Shown piece after piece: positions 17,635-28,068 of a DNA stretch of 64,000 nucleotides. The notes under the pieces are model-generated. The model saw nothing but the letters and a program-made list of their open reading frames with translations, was not told the origin of the DNA and ran no database searches. Position 1 is the first letter of the stretch, and the number at the start of each line of letters is the position of its first letter. The stretch comes from Paracoccus sp. (in: a-proteobacteria) (lineage in GTDB: Bacteria; Pseudomonadota; Alphaproteobacteria; Rhodobacterales; Rhodobacteraceae): NCBI RefSeq assembly GCF_030538495.1, contig NZ_JAUNTW010000003.1:124001-188000 (forward strand), in the 5' to 3' direction. The position numbers and the translations under genes were made by a program.

Positions 17635-18866
17635 CAGAACAGCGCCAATTGTTCGGGCGGCGGGGCAAAGCGCGCGCGCAGATTGGCGCTGTCGGTTAAC
17701 GCTCCGGGCGACCATCCGGGCAGCGTGATGAACGGCTGCGCCTTGCGCACCAAGGCACCAATGCGGATCAGGTCATCGTAACGCAGGCTTCGGTGGCGGC
17801 GCGCGGCAATGATCCGGTCCACGCTGCGCACCCCCAGCCCCGGCACGCGCAGCAGCATATCGCGCGGCGCGGTGTTGATGTCCAACGGAAACAATCCGCG
17901 ATGCTGCAACGCCCAGGCCAGCTTTGGATCAATCGCCAGATCCAGATGCCCAGCCGTTGCTCCGGTCGCGATTTCATCCGCGCTGAAGCCGTAAAACCGC
18001 AGCAGCCAATCGGCCTGATACAGCCGATGTTCCCGCATCAAAGGCGGTTTGATCAATGGCAACGCCGCTGACGCATCCGGGATCGGGCTGAACGCGGAAT
18101 AATAGACCCGACGCAATTTATAGCCCGAATAGAGCCGCGTCGCGCTGTTCAGCACCGCCACATCATCGGACGCATCCGCGCCGATGATCATCTGCGTGCT
18201 TTGCCCCGCGGGCGCGAAACGCGGCGGGCGGCGTCCGGTATGGGTTGTGTCGCGGGACGCCTCGGACTGGGCGCGGGTGTGGGCCATGGCGGCGCGGATG
18301 GTTTCGGGCCGCTTTTCCGGGGCCAGTTGCCGCACCGACGCATCCTGAGGCAGTTCGACATTGATCGACAGACGATCCGCCCATAACCCCGCCTGCCGGA
18401 TCAGGTCGGGGTCCGCGTCGGGGATGGTTTTCAGGTGGATATAGCCGCGAAACCCATGATCCTGCCGCAGCGCCTGCGCGATGCGCACCATATCACCCAT
18501 GGTCTGATCGGGCGATTTGATGATGCCGGATGACAGAAACAGCCCTTCGATATAATTGCGGCGGTAAAATTCCAGCGTCAGGTTCACGACTTCGTCGACG
18601 CTGAACCGCGCGCGTTCGACATTGCTGGATACGCGATTGACGCAATAGGCGCAGTCAAAGATGCAGAAATTCGTCATCAGAATTTTCAGCAGACTGATGC
18701 ACCGCCCGTCGGGGGTATAGGCGTGACAAATCCCCGACCCGCCCGACGATCCCACGCCGCCTTTGCGCGAATCGCGGCGCTGCCCTCCGCTGGACGCGCA
18801 GGACGCGTCGTATTTCGCCGCATCCGACAGAATCGCCAATTTGGTTTCTAACGTCATCTTTGCCAT
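17634..18866 (-). CDS. TIGR03916 family putative DNA modification/repair radical SAM protein
   Basis: A 410-residue radical SAM enzyme. The 4Fe-4S site is CIFDCAYC (CxxxCxxC) near residue 70, and helix-hairpin-helix-like LLRVPGLGVRSVDRIIAAR near residue 340 suggests DNA contact. The conserved beginning TLETKLAILSDAAKYDASCA starts at codon 4 of this call. ATGs at 18890, 18866 and 18857 are possible, but the first lies inside the SOS box, so 18866 or 18857 is more likely; none has a good ribosome site. It is followed by its usual partner DUF4130. Confidence 0.85.
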   Translation of the reverse strand: MAKMTLETKLAILSDAAKYDASCASSGGQRRDSRKGGVGSSGGSGICHAYTPDGRCISLLKILMTNFCIFDCAYCVNRVSSNVERARFSVDEVVNLTLEFYRRNYIEGLFLSSGIIKSPDQTMGDMVRIAQALRQDHGFRGYIHLKTIPDADPDLIRQAGLWADRLSINVELPQDASVRQLAPEKRPETIRAAMAHTRAQSEASRDTTHTGRRPPRFAPAGQSTQMIIGADASDDVAVLNSATRLYSGYKLRRVYYSAFSPIPDASAALPLIKPPLMREHRLYQADWLLRFYGFSADEIATGATAGHLDLAIDPKLAWALQHRGLFPLDINTAPRDMLLRVPGLGVRSVDRIIAARRHRSLRYDDLIRIGALVRKAQPFITLPGWSPGALTDSANLRARFAPPPEQLALF

Positions 18867-18881
18867 ATGCGGAACATGAAT

Positions 18882-18896
18882 GTTCTGCATATGTTC
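18882..18896. promoter_or_regulatory. LexA (SOS) box ahead of the radical-SAM/DUF4130 pair
   Basis: GTTC-TGCATAT-GTTC matches the alphaproteobacterial LexA operator GTTC-N7-GTTC exactly. It lies in the short gap between the murD stop (18913) and the radical-SAM start (18866 or 18857). This predicts DNA-damage induction of the two genes independently of murD. Confidence 0.75.
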
Positions 18897-18912
18897 GTCA
18901 AGACGACTTTGG

Positions 18913-20316
18913 TTAATCGCCCGTCAACCCGCGCACCAATTCCACAAAATGCGCGCCGCGTTTTTCGAAATTGGGGTATTGGTCGAAACTGGCCGCCGCA
19001 GGGGCCAGCAGCACGGTGTCACCCGGTTCCGCATCGGCATGGGCGCGGGCCAGGGCCTGATCCATCGTGTCGAACAGTTCGTGCGGGGTTTGGCCGATGT
19101 CCAGTGCGAAATCCCGCGCGGAATGGCCAAACAAATACGCCTTAACCACATTGCCCAGATGCGGGGTCAGGGCGGTGATCCCGCCGTCTTTGCCCAAGCC
19201 CCCCGCGATCCAGCGGATGCGGCCAAAGGCCTGCAACGCCTTGGCGGCGGCGTCGGTATTGGTCGCCTTGGAATCGTTGACGTAACGCACGCCGTCCAAT
19301 TCCGCGACCATCTGGCTGCGATGCGGCAGCCCGGCGAAGGTGTGAAACGCCGATTCAATCTGACGCGGGGCCAGCCCGACCGCGCGACAGGCCGCATAGG
19401 CGGCACAGGCGTTTTGATGGTTGTGCGCCCCCGGCAGGCCCGCGATCCCGCGCAGGTCGATGGATGCGGCCTGACGCCCTTTGCGGTATTCCGACAGAAA
19501 GCCTTTGCGCGCAAAGACCGACCACGCCGCCGCATCCAGTTTCTGACCCGAGGACACCCGGATCACCCGATCATCCGCCGGTCCCATGGCCATCTGACCG
19601 GCGAGATACAGCCCTTCGGCTTCGTCAATGCCAATCACGGCGCGGTCGGGGCCGCCTTCGGCGAACAGACGCCGTTTGGCCGCGAAATAGCCGCCAAGCC
19701 CCCCGTGCCGGTCCATATGGTCGGGCGACAGATTGGTGAACACCGCCACATCCGGCGTCAGCGCCCGCGCCAGATCGGTTTGATAGCTGGACAGCTCCAG
19801 CACGACAACCTCGCCATCACAGGCGGGGTCGAGCGACAGGACTCCGGTCCCGATATTGCCACCCATCTGCGTGGGCCGACCCGATTCCTGCAAGATGTGA
19901 TGGATCAGCGCGGTTGTGGTGGATTTGCCGTTACTGCCCGTGACGGCAATCACACGCGGCGTCTGATCGAACCCGTCCCAGTCGCGCGTCGCCCAGCTGC
20001 GGAAAAACAGCCCGATGTCGTTATCAACCGGCACCCCGCGCGCATAAGCCGCCGCGATCACCGGATGCGGGCGGGGATAGAGATGCGGAATCCCGGGGCT
20101 GACAATCAGCGCCCGCACCCCATCCCAGCCCGAATCCCGCGTCAGATCGGTAATCGCGATGCCGTCCTGTTCTGCCTGCGCCCGCGTATCCACGCCATCA
20201 TCCCACGCGATGACATGCGCGCCCCCTGCCGTCAGCGCCGCAGCCGTCGCCCGCCCCGAACGGCCAAGGCCCAGAACGGCAATGGTTTGGTTTTCAACGT
20301 GTTGAACCGGGATCAT
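18913..20316 (-). CDS. murD: UDP-N-acetylmuramoyl-L-alanine--D-glutamate ligase MurD
   Basis: A 467-residue Mur ligase that adds D-Glu to UDP-MurNAc-L-Ala in the cytoplasm. The Rossmann-like N-domain starts AVLGLGRSG, the ATP loop is [14 protein letters not shown] near residue 120, and a conserved HRSQMVAEL lies near residue 320. The ATG at 20316 follows AAGGAT. It is the last dcw gene present; ftsW, murG and murC, which usually follow, are absent downstream. Confidence 0.95.
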   Translation of the reverse strand: MIPVQHVENQTIAVLGLGRSGRATAAALTAGGAHVIAWDDGVDTRAQAEQDGIAITDLTRDSGWDGVRALIVSPGIPHLYPRPHPVIAAAYARGVPVDNDIGLFFRSWATRDWDGFDQTPRVIAVTGSNGKSTTTALIHHILQESGRPTQMGGNIGTGVLSLDPACDGEVVVLELSSYQTDLARALTPDVAVFTNLSPDHMDRHGGLGGYFAAKRRLFAEGGPDRAVIGIDEAEGLYLAGQMAMGPADDRVIRVSSGQKLDAAAWSVFARKGFLSEYRKGRQAASIDLRGIAGLPGAHNHQNACAAYAACRAVGLAPRQIESAFHTFAGLPHRSQMVAELDGVRYVNDSKATNTDAAAKALQAFGRIRWIAGGLGKDGGITALTPHLGNVVKAYLFGHSARDFALDIGQTPHELFDTMDQALARAHADAEPGDTVLLAPAAASFDQYPNFEKRGAHFVELVRGLTGD

Positions 20317-20332
20317 TGTTTTATCCTTTGAC

Positions 20333-20449
20333 CGCCGGGGGCCAGCCCCCCAGCCCGCCCCACGGGGCGGGCGTTCGCCGGGGGAAAAGGTCCACTGGAC
20401 CTTTTCCTGATCCGTCTCACCCCGGGATATTTTTACACAGAAGATAAAG
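20333..20449. repeat. Composite intergenic element between mraY and murD
   Basis: GC-rich inverted segments (GCCCGCCCCACGGGGCGGGC at 20354-20372 region) are followed by a 25-bp near-perfect palindrome at 20383-20407 and then TCACCCCGGGATATTTTTAC with ACAGAAGATAAAG, one arm of the dispersed element. The arm ends beside the mraY stop codon. In this position inside the mur operon it may attenuate transcription or mark a processing site. Confidence 0.7.
20383..20407. terminator. Perfect inverted repeat in the mraY-murD gap
   Basis: GGAAAAGGTCCA and TGGACCTTTTCC form 12-bp arms around one base. It has no clear T tract on the minus strand, so it may be an attenuator or a protein-binding palindrome rather than a full terminator. 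Confidence 0.5.
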
Positions 20450-20450
20450 C

Positions 20451-21533
20451 CTAGCGCAACTTCAACGTCGCCAGTCCAATCAGCGCCAAAATCAGCGCGA
20501 TGATCCAAAAACGAATGACGATTTGCGGTTCGGCCCAGCCTTTTTTCTCAAAATGGTGGTGGATCGGGGCCATCAGGAACACGCGTTTGCCGGTGCGTTT
20601 GAAATAGAGGACTTGGATGATGACGGACAGCGCCTCGACCACGAACAACCCGCCGACGATGGCCAGCACGATTTCGTGCTTCGTCACAACCGCGATTGCG
20701 CCCAAAGCGCCGCCCAGGGCCAGCGATCCGGTGTCGCCCATGAACACCGCCGCGGGCGGCGCGTTATACCACAGAAAGCCCAAGCCGCCCCCGATCAACG
20801 CGGCGACGAAGATCAGAATCTCGCCCGTGCCCGGCACATGGTGGACGCCCAGATAGTCGGTAAAGTCCACGCGCCCCACGGTGTAGGCGATCACCCCCAG
20901 CGTGGCGGCGGCGATCATCACCGGCATGATCGCCAGCCCGTCCAGCCCATCGGTCAGGTTCACCGCATTAGCCGCGCCGACAATCACGATCATCGCAAAG
21001 GGGACAAAGAACCAGCCCAGATTGATCAGAACATCCTTGAACACCGGCAGCGCCAATTGGTTGGACAGCCCCGCCGGATGCATCCATGACGCGGCGATTG
21101 CGGCCAGTGCGGCGATGACCAGACCCAAAAGCATCCGCACGCGCGAACTGACGCCAGCCGTGTTTTGTTTCGTGACCTTGGCATAGTCATCGGCAAAGCC
21201 AATCGCGGCAAAGCCCACCGTCACCAGCAGCACCACCCAGACATAGCCATTGTCCAGACGCGCCCACATCAGCGTCGAAAACACCAAGGCCGACAGGATC
21301 AGAAGCCCGCCCATGGTCGGCGTTCCGGCCTTGACGAAATGGCCTTCGGGGCCGTCATCGCGGATCGGCTGGCCCTTTTTCTGGACGCGGCGCAGGTAAT
21401 TGATCAGCGGACGGCCAAAGATAAAGCCAAAGAACAGCGCCGTGAAAAACGCAGCCCCCGCCCGGAAGGTGATATAGCGGAACAGGTTAAAGACGTCTCC
21501 GCCTTCGGACAGGCTGCTGAGCCAATAAAGCAT
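20451..21533 (-). CDS. mraY: Phospho-N-acetylmuramoyl-pentapeptide-transferase MraY
   Basis: A 360-residue integral membrane enzyme with about ten membrane segments that makes lipid I by transferring phospho-MurNAc-pentapeptide to undecaprenyl phosphate. Signature residues include the aspartates in [17 protein letters not shown] near residue 190 and HHHFEKKGW near residue 325. The ATG at 21533 has AAGGA upstream, and length fits the family. It lies 4 bp after murF. Confidence 0.96.
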   Translation of the reverse strand: MLYWLSSLSEGGDVFNLFRYITFRAGAAFFTALFFGFIFGRPLINYLRRVQKKGQPIRDDGPEGHFVKAGTPTMGGLLILSALVFSTLMWARLDNGYVWVVLLVTVGFAAIGFADDYAKVTKQNTAGVSSRVRMLLGLVIAALAAIAASWMHPAGLSNQLALPVFKDVLINLGWFFVPFAMIVIVGAANAVNLTDGLDGLAIMPVMIAAATLGVIAYTVGRVDFTDYLGVHHVPGTGEILIFVAALIGGGLGFLWYNAPPAAVFMGDTGSLALGGALGAIAVVTKHEIVLAIVGGLFVVEALSVIIQVLYFKRTGKRVFLMAPIHHHFEKKGWAEPQIVIRFWIIALILALIGLATLKLR

Positions 21534-21537
21534 TGCG

Positions 21538-22902
21538 TTATCCTTTCGGCTGGGCTGCGCGCAGGGCGTCCACCACGCCCGAGATCTGTGACGATTTCGA
21601 CCCTTTGACCAGCACCACATCGCCGGTCTGGGTCAGTTCTGGGGCGATTGCGGCCAGTTCCGCGGCGGTCGCGGTCCATTGCCCGCGTTTGGCCGGGGGC
21701 AGCGCATCATACAAATGCCGCATCAGCGGACCGGCGCAATGCACCAGATCGACCGACGCCATGGCCGCATCACCCGCGACGGCGGCGTGAAGGGCAGCCT
21801 CATCCGCGCCCAATTCCAGCATATCGCCCAAAATCGCGACCCGGCGGGTGCCGGTCAGACCGGCCAGCGTCGCCAGCCCCGCCGACAGCGATGCCGGATT
21901 TGCGTTGAACGCATCGTCGATCAGGTCGATGCCGCCCAAGGTTTCGACCGCGCCGCGACCGCGCGGGGGCAGCCAATCGCCCAGACGAATTGCGGCGTCC
22001 TGCGGGTTGGCGCCAACAGCGGCCAGTGCCGCCAGCACGCCGACCGCGTTCATCGCGAAATGCGTGCCGGTCGTGGCCAGCGTGAAATCCAAGCTCTGCC
22101 CCGCCACACGCGCACGGCAGGTCAGCGCGCCATCCGTCACCTGCGCCGAGATCAGCCGCGCCATGCCGTCACGCCCGAACCCCAGAACCAAGGCCCCCGC
22201 ATCATCCGCGCAATCGCGCAGGATCTGCGTGACCGGCAAATCTTCGGGGATGATGGCGTGGCCGGGGGATTGCAGGCCCTGAAACACCGCGCCCTTTTCG
22301 CGGGCGATGCCGTCGATCGCGCCGAACGCGGCCATATGCGCCGGGGCGACGGTGGTAATCAGCGCGACATGCGGGCGGGCCAGACGCGACAGAGGGGCGA
22401 TTTCGCCCGGATTGCTCATCCCGATTTCGATGATCGCGTAATCGGTATGGGCGGGCATCCGCGCCAGAGTCAGCGGCACGCCCCAATGGTTGTTGTAACT
22501 CGCCTCGGCCGCGTGGATGCGCCCCTGCCCGCGCAACGCCGCGCGCGCCATATCCTTGGTCGAGGTTTTGCCGACTGAACCGGTGATCGCAATGACCTTG
22601 CCGGTCATGCGGGCGCGACCGGCGCGGCCCAGCGATTCCAGCCCCGCCAGAACATCCGGCACGATCAGCAGAGGCGCGCCATCCGGCACCCCGTCCGGCA
22701 CACGACTGACCAAAGCCGCCGCCGCGCCCCGGTCCAATGCCTGCGCCACGAAATCATGCCCATCCCGCGCGGCCTGAAGCGCGACAAACAGATCGCCGGG
22801 CTGGATTGTGCGGGTGTCGATGCTGACGCCGGTTGCGGCCCAGTCACCAATGGCCCGCCCGCCCGTGGCGGCGGCGGCGTCGGCTGCGGTCCACAAGGTC
22901 AT
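21538..22902 (-). CDS. murF: UDP-N-acetylmuramoyl-tripeptide--D-alanyl-D-alanine ligase MurF
   Basis: A 454-residue Mur ligase adding D-Ala-D-Ala to the muramyl tripeptide. The ATP loop is [14 protein letters not shown] near residue 105, and the central motif [16 protein letters not shown] is typical for MurF. The C-terminal domain ends with [12 protein letters not shown]. It overlaps murE by 4 bp, indicating coupled translation. Confidence 0.95.
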   Translation of the reverse strand: MTLWTAADAAAATGGRAIGDWAATGVSIDTRTIQPGDLFVALQAARDGHDFVAQALDRGAAAALVSRVPDGVPDGAPLLIVPDVLAGLESLGRAGRARMTGKVIAITGSVGKTSTKDMARAALRGQGRIHAAEASYNNHWGVPLTLARMPAHTDYAIIEIGMSNPGEIAPLSRLARPHVALITTVAPAHMAAFGAIDGIAREKGAVFQGLQSPGHAIIPEDLPVTQILRDCADDAGALVLGFGRDGMARLISAQVTDGALTCRARVAGQSLDFTLATTGTHFAMNAVGVLAALAAVGANPQDAAIRLGDWLPPRGRGAVETLGGIDLIDDAFNANPASLSAGLATLAGLTGTRRVAILGDMLELGADEAALHAAVAGDAAMASVDLVHCAGPLMRHLYDALPPAKRGQWTATAAELAAIAPELTQTGDVVLVKGSKSSQISGVVDALRAAQPKG

Positions 22903-24395
22903 ATCTTACCATCCAGTGCCGCAACCGCGACGGACGCCTGTTCCGCATCGTCAAAGGGATACACATCCGACCCGACGATCTGGCCGGTTTCATGGCCCTT
23001 ACCGGCGATCAACAGCGCATCGCCCGGTTGCAGGGCATCCACGCCGCGCAGGATCGCCTCGGCCCGGTCGGCGACTTCGGTTGCGTCGGGGCCTGCTCCG
23101 CCCATCACGGCGGCGCGGATGGTCGCGGGGTCTTCGGTCCGGGGGTTGTCGTCGGTGACGATCACCACATCGGCGAATTCGCGCGCGGCTTCGCCCATCA
23201 GGGGGCGTTTGCCCCGGTCGCGGTCACCGCCTGCGCCGATCACCACGACGATGCGGCCCAGCACATGCGGGCGCAGCGATTGCAGCGCCGCGACCAAAGC
23301 GCCGGGTTTATGCGCGTAATCCACAAACACCGCCGCGCCATTGTCGCGCTGTGCAGCCAACTGCATCCGGCCCCGGACCGTGGTCAGTTCCGGCAGCGCG
23401 CGGATCAGGGATTCGGCGCTGTCGCCCGTGGCCAGTGCCAGCCCCATAGCGGCCAGCACGTTTTCCGCCTGAAACCCGCCGATCAGGGGCAGGCGCACCA
23501 TATAAGGTTGCCCCATGACCGAGAACCGCAAATCCTGCCCCGTCGCGTCATAGCGTTGCCCCAAAATCCGCAGCATCGCGTTGTCGCCCGTGCCAACGGT
23601 GGTCAGCGCCAGCCCGCGATCTTGGGCAATATCGGCCATCTGACGGCCGCGCGCGCTGTCGATATTGATAACCGCCGTCGCGCCGTCGTCCAGAATGTGA
23701 TTGAACAACAACGCCTTGGCCGCGAAATATTCGTCAAAGCCCGCGTGGTAATCCAGATGATCCTGACTGAAATTCGTGAACGCCCCGGCCTGCAACTGCA
23801 CCCCGTCCAAACGGCGCTGATCCAGACCGTGGCTGGACGCCTCCATAGCGGCGCGGGTGACACCAGAGGCGGCGGCATCGGCCAGAATACGGTGCAAGGT
23901 CAGAGGGTCGGGCGTGGTGTGCGACAGCTTGGCGTCGAAATCGCCCTGAACGCCCATGGTCCCCAGACTGATAGCGCGATGCCCCAGCAATTGCCACAGC
24001 TGGCGGGTAAAGCTGGCGACGCTGGTTTTGCCCGATGTGCCGGTGACGGCGACGACCTGTTCGGGCTGGGTGTGAAACCACAGCGCGGCGGCGCCGGCCA
24101 GTGCGGCGCGCGGGTCTTCGGCAACGACTAACGCGCCGTCCCAGCCGTCCAGCACATCGGCGGCGATCTGCGCGCCCTGACGGTCGGTCAGAATGGCGGC
24201 GGCGTCCATGCGCAGGGCGTATTGAATAAATTCGCCGCCATGCACGGCGGAACCGGGCAGCGCCGCGAACAGATGACCGGGTTTGACCATGCGGCTGTCC
24301 AGCGACAGGCCGGTGATGTCCGGGTCGCGCCCGTCTTTCGCCCGCAGCCCCAGCCCGGACAGTTTCGCCTTATGATCCACCATGCGCCCCGTCAT
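22899..24395 (-). CDS. murE: UDP-N-acetylmuramoyl-L-alanyl-D-glutamate--2,6-diaminopimelate ligase MurE
   Basis: A 498-residue Mur ligase. The ATP loop is AVTGTSGKTSVASF near residue 115. The DNPR motif in VTDDNPRTEDP near residue 410 is the signature of enzymes that select meso-diaminopimelate. It overlaps ftsI upstream and murF downstream by 4 bp each. An internal ATG at codon 5 is an alternative start. Confidence 0.95.
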   Translation of the reverse strand: MTGRMVDHKAKLSGLGLRAKDGRDPDITGLSLDSRMVKPGHLFAALPGSAVHGGEFIQYALRMDAAAILTDRQGAQIAADVLDGWDGALVVAEDPRAALAGAAALWFHTQPEQVVAVTGTSGKTSVASFTRQLWQLLGHRAISLGTMGVQGDFDAKLSHTTPDPLTLHRILADAAASGVTRAAMEASSHGLDQRRLDGVQLQAGAFTNFSQDHLDYHAGFDEYFAAKALLFNHILDDGATAVINIDSARGRQMADIAQDRGLALTTVGTGDNAMLRILGQRYDATGQDLRFSVMGQPYMVRLPLIGGFQAENVLAAMGLALATGDSAESLIRALPELTTVRGRMQLAAQRDNGAAVFVDYAHKPGALVAALQSLRPHVLGRIVVVIGAGGDRDRGKRPLMGEAAREFADVVIVTDDNPRTEDPATIRAAVMGGAGPDATEVADRAEAILRGVDALQPGDALLIAGKGHETGQIVGSDVYPFDDAEQASVAVAALDGKI

Positions 24396-26224
24396 TGATT
24401 TGCCGCAAGGCTTATCGCAGAGCCGGGGCCGGGTTCAACACGCGGCTGAAACCGCGCCGGGATGGTCGGCAGTTTTTTGTCGGTTTTGGGTTCCAACCCC
24501 AGCAGAGGCGCGACGCGGCGGATCACCTCGGCGGCGACGGGAACGGCTGTGACGCCTGCGGTGCGGATTTCGCCGCCGCCTGCGGTTTGCACCACGGGTT
24601 CATCCAAGGCGACGATCAGCACATATTGCGGGTCAGACGCCGGGAAAATCGACGCAAAGGTCGAAATCACCTTATTTTTGTGATACCCCCCCGATGCGCG
24701 CGGCTTGTCGGCGGTGCCGGTTTTTCCCGCGACTTCGTATCCCGGCACCTCGGCCTGACGGGCGGTGCCGCGGGTGACGACCTGACGCAGCATATCCACC
24801 GACATCGCGGCCGCGCGGGGCGAGATGACCTGTTCGCCTTCGGGCCGGACGCGGCCATGAACCAGCGTCGGCGTCACCTGTTTGCCGCCATTCGCAATCG
24901 TGGCATAAGCCGCCGCCAGATGCAGCGGGCTGGCCGCCAGACCGTGACCAAAGCTGACCGTCGCCGACGTCACCGCAGGCCAGCGTTGCGGCACCAGCGG
25001 TTGCCCTGTGGGGGCCTCGACCATTTCAATCTGCGTGGGCGCGAACAGGCCCAGCTTTTCCAGAAACGCCTTTTGCCGTTCCACGCCGATCATCTGCGCA
25101 ATGCGGACGGTGGCGACGTTCGACGATTTCACGATCACATCGGTGACGCTTAACTGCCCACCGTAATTGTGAAAATCGTTGATCAGGAATTTGCCGATCC
25201 GCATCGGCGCCGTGGCGTTGATCCCGGTGGACGGGTTCACCAGCCCCAGATCAAGCGCCTGCGCGACCGGGAAAATCTTGAACGTAGAGCCCAATTCATA
25301 CTGCCCCTGCACCGCGCGGTTAAACAGCGGGCTGTCGGACGGATCGCCCTGCAACAGCGGACGCGGGCGGTTGTTGGGGTCAAAATCGGGCAGGCTGGCC
25401 ATGGCGACGATTTCGCCGGTTTTCACCTCAAGCAAGATCCCGGTCACGCCTTTGGCGTTCATGATCTTCATGCCGCTGTCCAGCACGTCCTCCATGGCCT
25501 GCTGCACGGTCAGGTCGATGGACAGGGCCAGAGGCGCGCCTTCGTTCGACGGATCACGCAGCCACGCATCAAACGCCTTTTCGACGCCGGCGATGCCGAT
25601 GACCTCGGCGCTGCTGACGCCTTCATTGCCGAAACCGGACCCGCCCAGAATATGGCTGGCCACGTCGCCATTGGGATAAACGCGCATCTCGCGCGGGCCG
25701 AACAACAGGCCCGGTTCGCCAATATCATGCACCGCCTGCATCTGTTCGGGGCTGATCTTGCGTTTGATCCACAGGAATTTGCGGTCGCCGGTGAAATCGC
25801 GGATCAGGCGGTCTTCGTTCAGGTCAGGAAACACCCGCGCCAAACCGCGCGCGGCGTTGATGGGGTCCACCATCTGATGCGGATGCGCGTAAACGGAATG
25901 GGTCAACAGGTTCGTCGCCAGAACGCGCCCGCGCCGGTCGGTGATATCCGCGCGCTGCGACATAATTTGCGCCGACAAAACACGCGATTGCGGTTCCGCC
26001 GCGTCGGTATTGGCCAAGGCCGCCATCCGCACGCCCACCACGGCAAAGGCCATCACAAACAGCCCCGCCATCAGCACCAGCCGATTTTCGGCACGCCGCC
26101 GGGCGCGGTCCTGATTGTGTTCGTGGCGCAGGCGGCGGTTTTCGGCCTCGATATCGTCGGGATTTTCGCCGCGTTCGCGTGCGCGCAGAATACGGGCCAA
26201 GGGGCGCAGAGGGGTGCGGATCAT
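24392..26224 (-). CDS. ftsI: Division peptidoglycan transpeptidase FtsI (PBP3)
   Basis: A 610-residue class B penicillin-binding protein. A cytoplasmic basic N-terminus is followed by one membrane anchor (residues 47-67), a PBP dimerisation domain and a transpeptidase domain with SxxK in GSTFKIF near residue 310, SxN in KSSNVAT near residue 370 and KTG in AGKTGTADK near residue 500. It cross-links septal peptidoglycan with FtsW, which is not encoded nearby. It overlaps ftsL and murE by 4 bp. Confidence 0.95.
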   Translation of the reverse strand: MIRTPLRPLARILRARERGENPDDIEAENRRLRHEHNQDRARRRAENRLVLMAGLFVMAFAVVGVRMAALANTDAAEPQSRVLSAQIMSQRADITDRRGRVLATNLLTHSVYAHPHQMVDPINAARGLARVFPDLNEDRLIRDFTGDRKFLWIKRKISPEQMQAVHDIGEPGLLFGPREMRVYPNGDVASHILGGSGFGNEGVSSAEVIGIAGVEKAFDAWLRDPSNEGAPLALSIDLTVQQAMEDVLDSGMKIMNAKGVTGILLEVKTGEIVAMASLPDFDPNNRPRPLLQGDPSDSPLFNRAVQGQYELGSTFKIFPVAQALDLGLVNPSTGINATAPMRIGKFLINDFHNYGGQLSVTDVIVKSSNVATVRIAQMIGVERQKAFLEKLGLFAPTQIEMVEAPTGQPLVPQRWPAVTSATVSFGHGLAASPLHLAAAYATIANGGKQVTPTLVHGRVRPEGEQVISPRAAAMSVDMLRQVVTRGTARQAEVPGYEVAGKTGTADKPRASGGYHKNKVISTFASIFPASDPQYVLIVALDEPVVQTAGGGEIRTAGVTAVPVAAEVIRRVAPLLGLEPKTDKKLPTIPARFQPRVEPGPGSAISLAANQ

Positions 26225-26541
26225 GGCTGATGCTCCTGTTCAGGCGGCGGCGGTTTGGGATAGTCGATATTGCCCAAATCCATAAACTGTCCCGATTCGA
26301 CGGGGACCAGTTGCAGACGGTCAAAGTTCAGATCAACCAGTTCGCGCAGGCGTTCGGGTCGGTTCAGATAGGCCCATTCGGCGCGCAACACGCCCAGTTC
26401 TTCGCGCAGGCCCGCTATGTCGCGCTGCACCTGCCCCATCTGGGCCATCGACGCCTGCGTGGCATAGTTTTCGCGATAGGCCCAGAACGCCAGGGCCATC
26501 ACCACCAACACCGCCGCAACATAGGATAACGCGCGCATCAC
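26221..26541 (-). CDS. ftsL: Cell division protein FtsL
   Basis: A small 106-residue bitopic membrane protein: a short cytoplasmic start, one membrane helix (residues 5-22), a periplasmic heptad-rich segment and a Pro-rich tail (PKPPPPEQ). Position between rsmH and ftsI, size and the [19 protein letters not shown] segment identify it as FtsL, which works with FtsB and FtsQ. It overlaps both neighbours by 4 bp. Confidence 0.9.
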   Translation of the reverse strand: MMRALSYVAAVLVVMALAFWAYRENYATQASMAQMGQVQRDIAGLREELGVLRAEWAYLNRPERLRELVDLNFDRLQLVPVESGQFMDLGNIDYPKPPPPEQEHQP

Positions 26542-27509
26542 CGCCCCCCTTTGGCGACGGGCAGGCGCGGCATGGCAAGCGCGCCATCATCGGCCAGCCC
26601 CGCCGGTGCCTCGGTGCGCACCGCCACCCGCAACAGCGCCGACCGCGCGCGGGGGTTGGCGTCCAATTCGTCGGGGTCCGGGCCAATCGCGCGGCGAAAC
26701 GGCAGGGAAAAGGCCGGGTTCAGCGCCTGCGTGACGGGGGCATAGCGGTTGCCTCCGCCGCCCTGATCGGCGCGCGCCTGCATGAACCGTTTGACGATCC
26801 GATCTTCCAGCGAATGGAAACTGACAACCGCCAACTGCCCGCCCGGACGCAGTGCGCGTTCCGCCGCCGCCAGCCCGTCCACCAATTGCCGGAATTCGTC
26901 ATTCACCCAGATGCGGATCGCCTGAAAGCTGCGGGTTGCGGGGTGGCTTTGCCCCGGTTTCGGGCGCGGCAGGCAACCCGCGACCACATCGGCCAGTTCC
27001 GCCGTACGATGCAGCGGGCGCGCCGCGACAATCGCGCGGGCAATCCGGCGGGCGGCGCGTTCTTCGCCGTAATGATACAGCACATCGGCGATCACGGCCT
27101 CGTCGGCGGTGTTCAACAGATCGGCGGCCGACGGCCCATCCTGCGCCATCCGCATATCCAGCGGGCCGTCGCGCAGAAACGAAAAGCCGCGATCCGCCTG
27201 ATCCAGCTGCATGGAGCTGACGCCCAGATCCAGCACCACCCCGTCCAGAGGCTCGCCCGCCAGCCGGTCCATATCGGCAAACACGCCCTGCACCAGCCGC
27301 AGCCGGTCGCCATAGGCCCCGCGCCACGCATCGGCCATGTCAAACACCGCCGGGTCGCGGTCCACGCCAATCACACGATCCGCGCCCGCATCCAGCAGAC
27401 CACGGCTGTAACCGCCCGCGCCGAATGTGCCATCCAGCCAGACACCCCGCACCGGCGCGACCGCGCGCAGCAAGGGGTTCAGCAAAACGGGGATATGCGG
27501 ATCGGACAC
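26538..27509 (-). CDS. rsmH: 16S rRNA (cytosine(1402)-N4)-methyltransferase RsmH
   Basis: A 323-residue SAM-dependent methyltransferase modifying C1402 of 16S rRNA. The start [13 protein letters not shown], the SAM-binding [15 protein letters not shown] near residue 27 and [18 protein letters not shown] near residue 95 are typical. It lies 3 bp after mraZ and overlaps ftsL by 4 bp, the usual dcw arrangement. Confidence 0.96.
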   Translation of the reverse strand: MSDPHIPVLLNPLLRAVAPVRGVWLDGTFGAGGYSRGLLDAGADRVIGVDRDPAVFDMADAWRGAYGDRLRLVQGVFADMDRLAGEPLDGVVLDLGVSSMQLDQADRGFSFLRDGPLDMRMAQDGPSAADLLNTADEAVIADVLYHYGEERAARRIARAIVAARPLHRTAELADVVAGCLPRPKPGQSHPATRSFQAIRIWVNDEFRQLVDGLAAAERALRPGGQLAVVSFHSLEDRIVKRFMQARADQGGGGNRYAPVTQALNPAFSLPFRRAIGPDPDELDANPRARSALLRVAVRTEAPAGLADDGALAMPRLPVAKGGR

Positions 27510-27512
27510 GGC

Positions 27513-28046
27513 CTATCCCTCTTGCAGAAATTCGCGCGGGTCAAAGCCGGGGCCATAGCCCGCAGCAAATTCCTCAAGCGCGACCACATCTTTGGGCCGG
27601 CTGTCGGGCAGATAGACCTGAATATAATCGCCGCGCGATTCGAAAATGGTTTCCGCCCCATCCACAAAGCCCAGCTTTTCGCGCAGCCTGGCGGGCAGAA
27701 TCAGCCGGTTTTCGCGGTCGATTTCCAGATCCATGGATTGCCCATTCATCAGCAATTCCAGCCAGCGGCGTTTTTGCGAACCGCGCGGCATCTGGCTGAT
27801 CTGGTCGTCGATTTCGTCAATCGCATCAATGGAATAGAGTTCGATCCAATTCCATTCTTCGGGGCCGTGAACGGCGACCAACTGGGTGCGTCCCGTCGTC
27901 GATTCGGCATAGCTGGGATCGCCCAGATCAAAGACACGCCGCAGCCGCGCGGGGATCGCCATGCGCCCCTTGCTGTCCACCTTGACGGTGACGCTGCCTC
28001 GTAGTTTGCGTGCCACCTTTGGTCCGCCCTTACTGTCCTTGCCCAT
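27513..28046 (-). CDS. mraZ: Transcriptional regulator/division protein MraZ
   Basis: A 177-residue protein with two SpoVT-AbrB-like MraZ repeats, seen as VDSKGRMAIPARLRRVF near residue 25 and IDRENRLILPARLREKLGF near residue 108. In E. coli MraZ represses the dcw promoter. It heads the cluster here. The ATG at 28046 has only a weak ribosome site, and a strong hairpin lies 23 bp upstream in the leader. The family usually has about 140-170 residues, so the length fits. Confidence 0.92.
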   Translation of the reverse strand: MGKDSKGGPKVARKLRGSVTVKVDSKGRMAIPARLRRVFDLGDPSYAESTTGRTQLVAVHGPEEWNWIELYSIDAIDEIDDQISQMPRGSQKRRWLELLMNGQSMDLEIDRENRLILPARLREKLGFVDGAETIFESRGDYIQVYLPDSRPKDVVALEEFAAGYGPGFDPREFLQEG

Positions 28047-28068
28047 TCCGGCACCCGGAAAAGGAAAA

